A stretch of DNA of 37,490 nucleotides from Rhodoferax sp. (lineage in GTDB: Bacteria; Pseudomonadota; Gammaproteobacteria; Burkholderiales; Burkholderiaceae_C). Shown piece by piece: positions 8,196 through 16,420 of this stretch. Positions within the stretch are counted from its first letter, which is position 1. Each line of letters begins with the position of its first letter. A model generated the notes under the pieces. It did no database searches. It saw only the letters and a program-made list of their open reading frames with translations, and was not told the DNA's origin. Location: the NCBI GenBank assembly GCA_025358555.1, contig JANYJD010000165.1, forward strand, positions 1-37,490, given 5' to 3'. A program made the position numbers and the translations under genes.

Positions 8196-9413
8196 TTGAA
8201 ACGCAGAAACTTCCTGGGTGCTTCTGGTGCAGCGGCACTGAACACCACGGCGCTCACGACGGGCCTTGCCTTGCTGGGCAGCCATGCCCCAGGCTGGGCG
8301 CAAGGCGTGGGCCAGCGCGCCAGCAGCCTGGCCGAACGCATCCTCATTTTGATTGAGCTCAAAGGCGGCAACGACGGCCTCAACACCGTGGTGCCGTATG
8401 CCGACCCGGCGTACTACGCGCTTCGCAACAGCATTGGCATCAAGGCCGATGAGGTCATCAAGATCGATGCACGCGTGGGCCTGCACCCCGAACTCAAGGC
8501 GATGCTGCCGCTGTGGGAAAAAGGCGAGCTCGGCATCGTGCAGGGCGTGGGCTACCCCAACCCCAACCTGTCGCACTTTCGCTCCATCGAGATTTGGGAG
8601 ACATCGTCCAAAGCCAACGAATACCTGGACGAAGGCTGGGTCGCCCGCGCCATGAAGGCCGGGTACGCCAGGCAGGCCAATTTCACCGCAGAAGGTGTGC
8701 TGATTGGCGGCAGCGACCTGGGGCCACTGGCGGGCGCACGCGCCGTTACGCTGAACAACCCCGAGGCGTTTGTGAACCAGGCGCGTTTTGCCGCCCAGAC
8801 GCCCGTGCTGGCCAATGGCAACGCGGCGCTGCACCACTTGCTGAAAGTGGAAGGCGACATCAGCATGGCAGCCCAGGGCCTGCGTGGTGACAAATTCAAC
8901 TTCACCACCGAATTTCTCCAGGACCAGTTGGGCAATGGCGTGCGGGCTGCGGCCCAGGTCGTGGCATCGCAAAGGGGCAAGGCCGGCGTGCCGGTGATCA
9001 TGCTCACGCTGGGCAGCTTTGACACGCATCAAAACCAGCCCGGCAGCCATGCCAACCTGCTGCGCCAGTTGGGCGAAGGCATGGCCGCTCTGAAAAGCGC
9101 ACTGGTTGAGCTGGGCGCGTGGGACCGCACTCTGGTGATGACTTTCAGCGAATTTGGCCGGCGCGCGCGGCAAAACAATTCGAACGGCACCGACCATGGC
9201 ACGGCTGCGCCACATTTCATCGCAGGCGGTGCCGTGCGCGGCGGCCTGTATGGCCAGGTGCCGGACTTGGCGCGGCTCGATGCGGCGCAGAACCTGTTTT
9301 ACACCACAGACTTTCGCCAGCTCTATGCCACCGTCGCGCAGGACTGGTGGGGCGTGGCGCCGGAGCTGGTGGTGCGGGGCAAGTTTGACCCGGTCAAGTT
9401 CTTGCGCGGGTAG
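8196..9413 (+). CDS. DUF1501 family protein with Tat signal
   Basis: 405-aa DUF1501 protein, a family with a sulfatase/alkaline-phosphatase-like fold usually paired with DUF1800; substrate unknown. The N-terminus carries a twin-arginine motif (KRRNFLGASGAAAL) and a hydrophobic stretch ending in GWAQ, so export is folded, via Tat. Family segments include ELKGGNDGLNTVVPY, YALRNSIGI, GYPNPNLSHFRSIEIWE, TLGSFDTHQNQPGSHANLL and MTFSEFGRRARQNNSNGTDHG. The start is a TTG at 8196, supported by GGAG 8 bp upstream; the preceding in-frame region has no ATG that keeps the Tat motif N-terminal. It forms a probable operon with the two genes before it. Confidence 0.9.
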   Translation: MKRRNFLGASGAAALNTTALTTGLALLGSHAPGWAQGVGQRASSLAERILILIELKGGNDGLNTVVPYADPAYYALRNSIGIKADEVIKIDARVGLHPELKAMLPLWEKGELGIVQGVGYPNPNLSHFRSIEIWETSSKANEYLDEGWVARAMKAGYARQANFTAEGVLIGGSDLGPLAGARAVTLNNPEAFVNQARFAAQTPVLANGNAALHHLLKVEGDISMAAQGLRGDKFNFTTEFLQDQLGNGVRAAAQVVASQRGKAGVPVIMLTLGSFDTHQNQPGSHANLLRQLGEGMAALKSALVELGAWDRTLVMTFSEFGRRARQNNSNGTDHGTAAPHFIAGGAVRGGLYGQVPDLARLDAAQNLFYTTDFRQLYATVAQDWWGVAPELVVRGKFDPVKFLRG

Positions 9414-9460
9414 TTTCAGGCGTGTGTTTTTTAAGCGGTCAGTTTTTACAAGGGCGTGTT

Positions 9461-10186
9461 TTGAAAATTTCCAGACTATCCGTAGATATAAAAATAATAG
9501 CTGCTTGTGCACTATTGACAGGGGCTACAGGTACTTTTTCTCAACAAAACGCGCAAATTCCGCCGCAAAACGTGGTGCAGCTATCGGCCAGCGGCTCGGT
9601 GGAGGTGCAGCAGGATTTGCTCAGCATCAGCATGGCCACCACGCGCGATGGCCCCGATGCCGGCACGGTGCAAAACCAGCTCAAGGTGGCGCTGGACGCC
9701 GCGCTGGCCGAGGCTAAAAAATCTGCCCAGCCCGGGCAGATGGATGTGCGCACCGGCAACTTCAGCCTGTACCCACGCTACGCCCGCGACGGCAAGATCA
9801 ATGGCTGGCAGGGTTCCGCAGAGCTGGTGCTGGAGGGGCGCGATTTTGCCCGCATCAGCACGGCAGCGGGCAAGGTGCAGACCCTCACCATGGGCAATGT
9901 CAGCTTTTCGCTGAGCCGCGAGCAGCGCAACAAGGTGGAGGGCGAAGCGCAAAGCATTGCCATTGACCGTTTCAAGGCCAAGGCCGAAACCATCGCCAAG
10001 AGCTTTGGCTTTGGCGGCTACACGCTGCGCGAAGTGGCAGTCAATGCCAACGACCAGGGCTTTGTGCCGCGCCCACGCATGATGGCAATGGAGGCCAAAG
10101 CCGCGTCAAGCGATGCACCGGTGCCGGTGGAGGCGGGCAAGAGCACGGTGCTGGTGACTGTGTCTGGCTCGGTGCAACTGAAATAG
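9461..10186 (+). CDS. SIMPL domain (DUF541) periplasmic protein
   Basis: 241-aa exported protein with a SIMPL/DUF541 domain, recognised by VVQLSASGSVEVQQDLLSIS, the internal YPRYARDGKINGWQGS segment, ELVLEGRDFARIS and FSLSREQRNKVEGEA. The family is periplasmic or outer-membrane associated with no general biochemical role agreed. The best start is TTG at 9461 (AAGGG about 8 bp upstream), giving MKISRLSVDIKIIAACALLT and a good signal peptide; a GTG at 9422 gives a poorer N-terminus. The hydrophobic core of the signal peptide, IKIIAACALLTGATG, is encoded by an R1 repeat copy in the same frame as in the DUF1800 gene. It lies 47 bp after the DUF1501 gene. Confidence 0.88.
   Translation: MKISRLSVDIKIIAACALLTGATGTFSQQNAQIPPQNVVQLSASGSVEVQQDLLSISMATTRDGPDAGTVQNQLKVALDAALAEAKKSAQPGQMDVRTGNFSLYPRYARDGKINGWQGSAELVLEGRDFARISTAAGKVQTLTMGNVSFSLSREQRNKVEGEAQSIAIDRFKAKAETIAKSFGFGGYTLREVAVNANDQGFVPRPRMMAMEAKAASSDAPVPVEAGKSTVLVTVSGSVQLK
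9486..9540 (+). repeat. R1 repeat copy 4, encoding the SIMPL-protein signal peptide
   Basis: ATAAAAATAATAGCTGCTTG followed by CACTATTGACAGGGGCTACA is a near-intact R1 unit. It is read in the frame ATA-GCT-GCT, giving IIAACALLTGATG. The gene start lies 25 bp upstream of the element, so the element was probably placed inside or at the edge of an existing N-terminus. Confidence 0.75.
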
Positions 10187-10360
10187 ACGCGCTCAGGGTT
10201 GCAGGCAGCAGCGCGGCCTGCTGCGGACGTGGCGCATTTGCCAGAGTGGTCAGCAGGGTAGTCAAGCGCAGGGGTCAAGCAGTGCAGCAGGCGAGGTTGG
10301 CCCGGGATTGAACTACGATACCAACCACCAACCACCAACCCTCCAGCGACTCCACGCACT

Positions 10361-11323
10361 ATGCTCGAACCCAGCCTTAATTTCATTGCCTGCCCCGATG
10401 CCACAGGCGGTCACCGCATGGCTTACTGGCAGTGGGGCGACCCGGCGGCGGGCCACGTGGTTGTCTGCGTGCATGGTCTGTCACGCCAGGGGCGCGATTT
10501 TGACGTGCTGGCCCAGGCCCTGTGCGCCCGGGCTGAAAATGTCGGCCACCCGCTTCGCGTGGTCTGCCCGGACGTGGTGGGCCGGGGCCAAAGCGACTGG
10601 CTCAAAGACCCCATGGGCTACCAGATTCCAAACTATGCGGCCGACATGCTGCCCATGCTGGCACAGATCAAGCCCGCCACGCTGGACTGGGTTGGCACCA
10701 GCATGGGCGGGCTGATTGGCATGGTGGTGTGCGCACAGTTGGGTTTCATGGCTGCAGCTCAAAAGTCGGGAGGGGCGCCTGTCCCTGCCCCTGAAGTACC
10801 GGGGCCGGCCCCCACCCAGGTGCGCAAGCTGGTGCTCAACGACGTCGGTCCCACCCTGGAGTGGGAAGCCATCCAGCGCATCGGTCTGAACGTGGGCAAC
10901 GCGCCGCGTTTCGCTTCCCTGGAGCAGGCCGCGCAGGCCATGTGGATCATCTCCACCGGTTTTGGGCCGCACACACCCGCGCAATGGCTGGACCTTTCAC
11001 GGCACATGGTCAAGCCTGCGGACGATCCCCAGGGCGGCGTTGATCTGCACTACGACCCGGCCATTGCCGTGCCGTTTCGCGCGGTGACGCGGGAGGCCGC
11101 CGCGCAGGGACAGGCGAGCCTGTGGGCTCTGTACGACACGATTACCGCGCAGACCCTGGTGACTCGCGGCGCTGAGTCTGACCTGCTTTCGCCGCAGACG
11201 GCGCTCGCCATGACGCAGCGCGGCCCCAAGGCGCGCCTGGTGGAGTTTGACGGCGTAGGCCATGCGCCGACTTTCATTGCGCAAGACCAGGTCGACACCG
11301 TCACCGACTTTCTGTTGGGCTAG
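10361..11323 (+). CDS. Alpha/beta hydrolase
   Basis: 320-aa alpha/beta-fold hydrolase. Seen: oxyanion-region HG (VVVCVHGLSRQGRDF), DVVGRGQSDW, nucleophile elbow with catalytic Ser (WVGTSMGGLIGM), the acid in the segment RGAESDLLSP and the catalytic His in FDGVGHAPTF. The substrate cannot be predicted. Between the nucleophile helix and the next strand there is an unusual Pro/Ala/Gly-rich stretch (SGGAPVPAPEVPGPAPT) encoded by very GC-rich DNA with a 12-bp palindrome at 10801-10812, probably an insertion. The gene ends 19 bp before relA and may be co-transcribed with it. The 174 bp upstream hold tandem ACCAACC units (about 10320-10341) and no gene. Confidence 0.88.
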   Translation: MLEPSLNFIACPDATGGHRMAYWQWGDPAAGHVVVCVHGLSRQGRDFDVLAQALCARAENVGHPLRVVCPDVVGRGQSDWLKDPMGYQIPNYAADMLPMLAQIKPATLDWVGTSMGGLIGMVVCAQLGFMAAAQKSGGAPVPAPEVPGPAPTQVRKLVLNDVGPTLEWEAIQRIGLNVGNAPRFASLEQAAQAMWIISTGFGPHTPAQWLDLSRHMVKPADDPQGGVDLHYDPAIAVPFRAVTREAAAQGQASLWALYDTITAQTLVTRGAESDLLSPQTALAMTQRGPKARLVEFDGVGHAPTFIAQDQVDTVTDFLLG

Positions 11324-11342
11324 ACAGTTTGGTGGTCTCTGC

Positions 11343-13727
11343 ATGAAAAGCCTTGCGCCCGACGCGTCGGGCAGCGCAAAACAAGCGTCGCGGCCCGCGC
11401 AGTTGCTTGCGGCCACTGCGCTTGACCTGCCCGGGCAGGCGAATGCGTTGGTGCGTGCCCGTGCCTTCGCCGAGCCGCTGATCGCCAGCGAAACGCTGGA
11501 CACGGGCGAAAACACACTGGCGCACGCTGATGCAGTGGCCGCCATCCTGAAGACCATTGGCGGCTCCGAGGCCATGCAGGCTGCCAGCTACCTGGTGTAC
11601 GTCTGTGACCACCTGAACAAGCCGCAGGATGTGATTGCCAAAGCCTTTGGCGACAACTTTGCCGCGCTGGCCATGGAGACGACCAAACTGGTGCGGGTGC
11701 AGCGCCAGGCGCGCGCCCTGCAAAGCGCCGGTAACCGCTCGGCAACGCCCATGCCCATGGCGCAAAGCGCCGCTGCGCAGACCGAGAATGTGCGCAAGAT
11801 GCTGCTGGCGTTCTCAAGAGACCTGCGGGTGGTGATGCTGCGCCTGGCGTCGCGCTTGCAAACTTTGCGGCACTACGCTGCCACCAAGCTGCCAGTGCCG
11901 CCCAGCCTGGCGCGTGAATCATTGCAGGTGTTTGCGCCGCTGGCCAACCGCCTTGGCATCTGGGAAATCAAGTGGGAGCTGGAAGACCTGTCATTCCGTT
12001 TTCTGGAGCCCGACACCTACCAGCAGGTAGCCCGGCTGCTGGACGAAAAACGCGTCGGGCGCGAAGCCTATGTGCAGCAATTGCGCGCGCGGCTTGAGGC
12101 GCAGCTAAAGGCCGAGGGCGTTGCCTCCACCGTGCAGGGCCGCCCCAAGCACATCTACAGCATCGTGAAAAAGATGCGGGGCAAGTCGCTGGGGTTTGAG
12201 CAGGTGTATGACATCCGCGCTCTGCGCATTGTGGTGGCCACTGTGCCTGACTGTTACGCCGCCCTGAGTTGGGTGCACAGCCGGTTCCAGCCGGTAGCCA
12301 ATGAGTTTGATGATTACATCGCCAAGCCCAAAGCCAATGGCTATCAGTCGCTGCATACGGTGGTACGGGAGTATGACCCCCACGCTCCACCCTTACAGGG
12401 GTCGCTGCCCCCCGCGGGGGCTGTCCCGCTTTGGGGCGGCCCGGCAGCGGGACGCGCATCAGCGCAACCCATCGAGATCCAGATCCGCACGCAGGCCATG
12501 CATGACCACGCCGAGCACGGTGTGGCGGCGCACTGGGCTTACAAGGAGGCAGGCGTCAAAGGGTATGCGGGTGTATCGGCCAGCGGCGAATACGACGCCA
12601 AGATTGCGGTGTTGCGCCAGTTGCTGGCTTGGGAGCGGGACCTGTCGGGTGCGGGTGCCGGTTCGGATGAAGGCGGGAATTCGGGCCGGGAGGCTGGGCG
12701 GGATGCAGGGCAGCCGCAGCAAGTCTCTTTTGATGACCGCATCTATGTGCTCACGCCGGATGCCGCGATTGTGGAACTGGCGCAAGGCGCCACGGCGGTT
12801 GATTTTGCCTACAGCGTGCACACCAACCTGGGCCACCGCTGCCGGGGCGCGCGGGTGGATGGGGCCATGGTGCCGCTCAACACGCCGCTTAAAAACGGTC
12901 AGACGGTTGAAGTGACGGTGGCCAAAGAGGGCGGCCCGTCGCGCGACTGGCTCAACCCCGAGTTGGGCTATCTGGTCAGCCACCGCGCCCGCGCCAAGGT
13001 GCGCGCCTGGTTCAATGCGCTGGCAATGCACGAGACGGTGGCCAAGGGCCGCGAAGCCGTTGAAAAACTGCTGCAGCGCGAGGGTAAAACCGCCATCAAG
13101 CTCGATGACCTGGCGGGCCAACTGGGCTTCAACTCGGCTGACGATTTGTTTGAGGTGGTCGGCAAAGACGAGTTATCGCTGCGCAGCATCGAGGTGCTGC
13201 TGCGCCCGCCAGAACCAGCCGCCACGCAAGACGACGTACCGCATCTCAGAAAGCCCAAGAACACCGACCCCTCCAGCAAGGGCGGCCTGCTGGTGGTGGG
13301 CGTTGATTCGCTCATGACGCAGTTGGCAAAATGCTGCAAGCCCGCGCCGCCGGATGACATTTGCGGCTTCGTCACGCGCGGCAAAGGCGTGAGCGTGCAC
13401 CGCTCCGATTGCTCCAACCTGCGCGAGATGATCGCCAAAAATGGCGAGCGCCTGATTGATGTGGAGTGGGGCTTGACAAAAGCCATTGACGGCGCGGTTT
13501 ACCCGGTTGACGTGGCGATAGAAGCGGCTGACCGACAGGGCCTTCTGCGCGATATTTCTGAAGTGTTCACCAAGGAAAAAATGAACGTGATTGGCGTGCA
13601 GACCCAATCCGTCAGAGGCACGGCGTGGATGACGTTCACGGTGGAAGTGGCCGATTCCGGCGGCCTGCAAAAGGTGCTGGGCATGGTGCAGGACCTGGGC
13701 GGTGTGCGGTCTGCGCGACGCCGGTAG
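11343..13727 (+). CDS. relA: GTP pyrophosphokinase RelA ((p)ppGpp synthetase I type)
   Basis: 794-aa RelA/SpoT-family alarmone enzyme. The N-terminal HD hydrolase-like domain (about 60-170) lacks the HDxxED signature: the expected position reads YVCDHLNKP. This points to the synthetase-only RelA type rather than bifunctional SpoT. The synthetase domain (about 225-400) has ANRLGIWEIKWELEDLSFR, YDIRALRIVV, DYIAKPKANGYQSLHTVV and EIQIRTQAMHDHAEHGVAAHW. Next come the TGS domain (YVLTPDAAIVELAQGATAVD), a Cys-containing zinc-finger region (AKCCKPAPPDDICGFVTRG) and a C-terminal ACT domain. An insertion of about 25-30 residues (near residues 345-374) sits between HTVV and EIQIRT; E. coli RelA has only a short loop there. 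The ATG at 11343 is chosen by homology; its SD is weak. Confidence 0.93.
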   Translation: MKSLAPDASGSAKQASRPAQLLAATALDLPGQANALVRARAFAEPLIASETLDTGENTLAHADAVAAILKTIGGSEAMQAASYLVYVCDHLNKPQDVIAKAFGDNFAALAMETTKLVRVQRQARALQSAGNRSATPMPMAQSAAAQTENVRKMLLAFSRDLRVVMLRLASRLQTLRHYAATKLPVPPSLARESLQVFAPLANRLGIWEIKWELEDLSFRFLEPDTYQQVARLLDEKRVGREAYVQQLRARLEAQLKAEGVASTVQGRPKHIYSIVKKMRGKSLGFEQVYDIRALRIVVATVPDCYAALSWVHSRFQPVANEFDDYIAKPKANGYQSLHTVVREYDPHAPPLQGSLPPAGAVPLWGGPAAGRASAQPIEIQIRTQAMHDHAEHGVAAHWAYKEAGVKGYAGVSASGEYDAKIAVLRQLLAWERDLSGAGAGSDEGGNSGREAGRDAGQPQQVSFDDRIYVLTPDAAIVELAQGATAVDFAYSVHTNLGHRCRGARVDGAMVPLNTPLKNGQTVEVTVAKEGGPSRDWLNPELGYLVSHRARAKVRAWFNALAMHETVAKGREAVEKLLQREGKTAIKLDDLAGQLGFNSADDLFEVVGKDELSLRSIEVLLRPPEPAATQDDVPHLRKPKNTDPSSKGGLLVVGVDSLMTQLAKCCKPAPPDDICGFVTRGKGVSVHRSDCSNLREMIAKNGERLIDVEWGLTKAIDGAVYPVDVAIEAADRQGLLRDISEVFTKEKMNVIGVQTQSVRGTAWMTFTVEVADSGGLQKVLGMVQDLGGVRSARRR
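12384..12455 (+). repeat. GC-rich palindromic insertion in frame in relA
   Basis: The block contains the palindrome CCCCCGCGGGGG (about 12409-12420) and a stem GTCCCGCT (12423-12430) / AGCGGGAC (12446-12453) around TTGGGGCGGCCCGGC. It is read as LPPAGAVPLWGGPAAGRAS, with no counterpart in RelA homologues. Blocks like TTGGGGCGGCCCGGC recur between genes in Comamonadaceae genomes as far as I recall (established only from memory), so I treat it as an interspersed GC-rich repeat. Confidence 0.6.
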
Positions 13728-13735
13728 GTTAGCAG

Positions 13736-13792
13736 AATATTATATTATTGATAGCTACATATGCATGTTAGACAAGGGCTAGAGCCCAATTT
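13736..13792 (+). repeat. R1 repeat copy 5, between relA and sbcB
   Basis: ATTATTGATAGCTACATATG followed by GACAAGGGCTAGAGCCC fills most of the 77-bp gap between relA and sbcB. The element brings TATATTAT-like A/T-rich sequence that could act as a -10 for sbcB; this is not demonstrated. Confidence 0.75.
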
Positions 13793-13804
13793 GACGACCC
13801 AAGC

Positions 13805-15289
13805 ATGACAGATTCAACTTCTCAAGGCCACACTTTCCTCTGGCATGACTACGAAACTTTTGGCATCAACGTGCGGCGTGACCGGCCGGCGCAGTTCGCA
13901 GCCATCCGCACCGATGCCGAACTGAAAGAGATTGGCGAGCCGGTCATGCTGTACTGCCAGCCGGCCAACGACTTTCTGCCCGACCCACAGTCGTGCCTGA
14001 TCACCGGCATCACGCCGCAGTTGTGCCTGGAAAAAGGCTTGCCCGAGCATCTGTTTGCCGCACAGATTGAGCAGATGTTGAGCCAGCCCGGCACAATTGG
14101 CGTGGGCTACAACACCATCCGGTTTGACGACGAGATCACGCGCTTCATGTTCTGGCGCTCGCTTGTTGACCCGTATGCGCGCGAGTGGCAAAACAACTGT
14201 GGCCGATGGGACTTGATGGACGTGGTGCGCACGGCTTATGCGCTGCGGCCTGAAGGCATCCACTGGCCGACCAAACTGGATGAAAACGGCGACGGCAAGA
14301 ATGATTTCAAAGCCAGTTTCAAGCTGACGGATTTGTCCGCCGCTAACGGCCTGGCCCACGAAGCCGCCCACGATGCCTTAAGCGACGTGCGCGCCACCAT
14401 CGCTCTGGCGCGGCTGCTGCGTGAGAAGCAGTCCCGGCTCTTCGACTTCGGCCTGAGCCTGCACAAAAAAGACCGCGTGGCCGCCGAGCTGGGCCTGCCC
14501 ACCACCGTGGCCACAGCCAGGCCATTTATTCACATCTCCGGCATGTTCCCGGCCAAGCGCGGTTGCCTGGCCTTGATGTGGCCACTGGCCATGCACCCCA
14601 CCAATAAAAACGAACTGATCGCCTGGGACCTGGCCCACGACCCGCGCGAGCTTGCCACCCTCAACGTCGATGAAATACGTCTTCGCATGTTCACCCGCAG
14701 CGATGACCTACCGGACGGCATGACCCGATTGCCGATTAAAACCGTCCATTTGAACAAGTCACCCATGGTGATGGGCAACCTGAAGGTGCTGTCACCTGCC
14801 ATGGCCGAGCGCTGGGGGTTGAACCTTGATGCACAACTGCAAAACGCGGCACTGGCATCCGGCCTGCCCGACATGAGCGGCATCTGGCCCGAGGTGTTCC
14901 AGCACCCCAAAGAAGCCACACCCGATGTGGATGAAGACCTGTATGGCGGCTTCATCGGCAACGCAGACCGGCGCAGGCTCAATGAACTGCGCGGCTTGTC
15001 TGGCGACAAACTTGCCAGCAAGCGCAGCGCGTTTGACGATCCGCGCCTGGAGGAGCTGGTGTTCCGCTACCGCGCGCGCAATTTTGGAGCAGGGCTAACG
15101 CCGGACGAACGCGCGCGCTGGGAAGAACACCGAGCCGCGCGCCTGTTTGACGGTGTCGAAGGTGCCCGCACGATTGAAGGCCTGTTTGCCGAGATCGATA
15201 AGCTGTCGGAGACGGCAGACGAACGTGGTGAAAAAATTTTGGGTGCGTTGTATGACTATGCAGAGATGATTGCGCCTGAGCGTGCCTGA
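13805..15289 (+). CDS. sbcB: Exodeoxyribonuclease I (SbcB)
   Basis: 494-aa 3'-5' single-strand DNA exonuclease of the DEDDh superfamily, used in recombination and mismatch repair. Exo I motif: FLWHDYETFG (Asp15, Glu17 metal ligands); Exo II: IGVGYNTIRFDDEITR; Exo III: HEAAHDALSDVRATIALARL with the catalytic His and Asp. The SH3-like and C-terminal regions characteristic of ExoI follow (GCLALMWPLAMHPTNKNEL, LNKSPMV, RYRARNFGA). Length is close to E. coli ExoI (475 aa). Its leader consists almost wholly of repeat R1. Confidence 0.95.
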   Translation: MTDSTSQGHTFLWHDYETFGINVRRDRPAQFAAIRTDAELKEIGEPVMLYCQPANDFLPDPQSCLITGITPQLCLEKGLPEHLFAAQIEQMLSQPGTIGVGYNTIRFDDEITRFMFWRSLVDPYAREWQNNCGRWDLMDVVRTAYALRPEGIHWPTKLDENGDGKNDFKASFKLTDLSAANGLAHEAAHDALSDVRATIALARLLREKQSRLFDFGLSLHKKDRVAAELGLPTTVATARPFIHISGMFPAKRGCLALMWPLAMHPTNKNELIAWDLAHDPRELATLNVDEIRLRMFTRSDDLPDGMTRLPIKTVHLNKSPMVMGNLKVLSPAMAERWGLNLDAQLQNAALASGLPDMSGIWPEVFQHPKEATPDVDEDLYGGFIGNADRRRLNELRGLSGDKLASKRSAFDDPRLEELVFRYRARNFGAGLTPDERARWEEHRAARLFDGVEGARTIEGLFAEIDKLSETADERGEKILGALYDYAEMIAPERA

Positions 15290-15291
15290 CA

Positions 15292-15645
15292 GTCAGCCTG
15301 CTGGCGATGCCTGGCGCGGCAGATATTGAACTGGTGCTTCCCAACCTGAGCGACCTGGCGCAGTCGGCGGATTTGTCTTGATGTACCTGCTCGATATTGC
15401 GGGCCTGGCTGAATGACCATGTCTTTCCCGCTTTAAATGAACGCATCCTGAACGTGGACGTTGCAGTCGCACAGCGCAGCGCCCGCCTGCACGTGCCAAA
15501 CCCACGCCCGGTTCACGATGGGCTTATTGCTGCGACTGCATTGGTGCATGGCATGACCGTTTTGAGGCGTATCGTGGCGGACTTTGAACCCGTTGGAATT
15601 GCTGTGCTGAACCGTTGGAAGCCGCTGTCTGCGCTCGAGACCTGA
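15292..15645 (+). pseudogene. Decayed Phd/VapBC-type toxin-antitoxin relic
   Basis: Two fragments remain. The first, ending at 15381, reads MPGAADIELVLPNLSDLAQS and resembles the C-terminal tail of small Phd/VapB antitoxins; its 5' part is missing because the frame runs straight out of the sbcB stop. Its TGA overlaps an ATG (15381) that begins MYLLDI, the usual start of FitB/VapC PIN toxins, but the frame ends after 11 codons. From 15397, in another frame, the C-terminal half of a PIN toxin is intact: RAWLNDHVFPALNERIL, LHVPNPRPVHDGLIAATALV, VADFEPVGI. About 50 codons between the two pieces have been lost with a frame change. It is non-functional as it stands. Confidence 0.75.
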
Positions 15646-15657
15646 AATCGCAGTGCT

Positions 15658-16092
15658 TCAAAGGCTCCCGTGGAGTTCCCAAAACCTGGCGGGCGTGACG
15701 ACGGGATAGCGCTCCGCCAGGGCCAGCAGGTCTTTGTCGCCAGTGACCAGGTAGCTCGCGCCTGATGCAGAGCGTGCAGCCAGCAGGGTTGCCAACACGG
15801 GCTGGTCGTTGGCATCGCGCAGGGCGGACTCCGGCAAACCGAGTTCGGGTTCTACCGTTTCGGCCAGAAGCGAGAGACTGTCAACCAGATCATTGATCTC
15901 ACTCTTGTTAAGGCCATGGCGGCTTTGCAGGCGTGGCAAGACCCGGCGAAGCTCTTCGAGGATGAAGTTCGATAACACGACCTCTATGGACCCGTGCCGC
16001 CACGCCGCCATGATCTTGCCCGGAATGCTGGCCGGGTAAGCAATGCCCGAGAGCAGCACATTGGTGTCCAGCACCACGCGCAAATTCGGCAC
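15658..16092 (-). CDS. PIN-domain toxin (COG1569 / TIGR00305 type)
   Basis: 144-aa predicted ribonuclease toxin with a PIN fold. Acidic residues: the first Asp in RVVLDTNVLLSG, a middle Glu/Asp set (LEELRRVLPRL; LRDANDQPVLATLLAA) and the C-terminal VTGDKDLLAL, followed by the family ending YPVVTPARFWEL. It starts 6 bp after the Phd-type antitoxin gene and forms a two-gene operon with it. RNA target unknown. A truncated copy of its C-terminal third lies 1.9 kb away at 17538-17697 in the same orientation. Confidence 0.85.
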   Translation of the reverse strand: MPNLRVVLDTNVLLSGIAYPASIPGKIMAAWRHGSIEVVLSNFILEELRRVLPRLQSRHGLNKSEINDLVDSLSLLAETVEPELGLPESALRDANDQPVLATLLAARSASGASYLVTGDKDLLALAERYPVVTPARFWELHGSL

Positions 16093-16098
16093 GGATGC

Positions 16099-16401
16099 TT
16101 ACTTTTTTTTGGCGCTGGCGAGCTTGGTAACTGCTTTTTTGCGCTCCCTGGCGACGGCAGCATCAATTTCAGCCAAGCCCTCGTCCTGTGGCAGGCCTGC
16201 AAAGCCGGCCTCAATGCGCTGACACAGTGAATCAAACCGGCCCTGCATCCGGCGAATGCGCTCAAACAGCCGCGCGTCCACCAGCGCAGCCACGGGTTTG
16301 CCGTCTTTGTTAATCACCACGCTGTCGTGCCGGTACTGCACCTGGTTGAGCATTTCCCCCAGGTTTTGCCTGAAACTGACCGCGCTTGTTTCTGTAATCA
16401 T
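16099..16401 (-). CDS. Phd/YefM-family antitoxin
   Basis: 100-aa antitoxin starting at the ATG at 16399-16401 (MITETSAVSFRQNLGEML). The N-terminal half is a Phd/YefM DNA-binding fold (VSFRQNLGEMLNQV, SVVINKDGKPVAALVDARLF); the C-terminal half is a Lys-rich toxin-binding tail. The frame is open further upstream, but that extension crosses repeat DNA and has no Phd homology, so it was not used. The imperfect palindrome at 16421-16438 lies 20 bp before the start and may be its operator. Together with the PIN gene it forms a type II module. Confidence 0.85.
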   Translation of the reverse strand: MITETSAVSFRQNLGEMLNQVQYRHDSVVINKDGKPVAALVDARLFERIRRMQGRFDSLCQRIEAGFAGLPQDEGLAEIDAAVARERKKAVTKLASAKKK

Positions 16402-16420
16402 GATGATTGAACCGTTATGA

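Noticed and set aside
8127-9512. 461-codon open frame on the minus strand opposite the DUF1501 gene
   Set aside because: Antisense shadow in GC-rich DNA; no recognisable motifs, while the plus strand has a clear Tat signal and DUF1501 segments.
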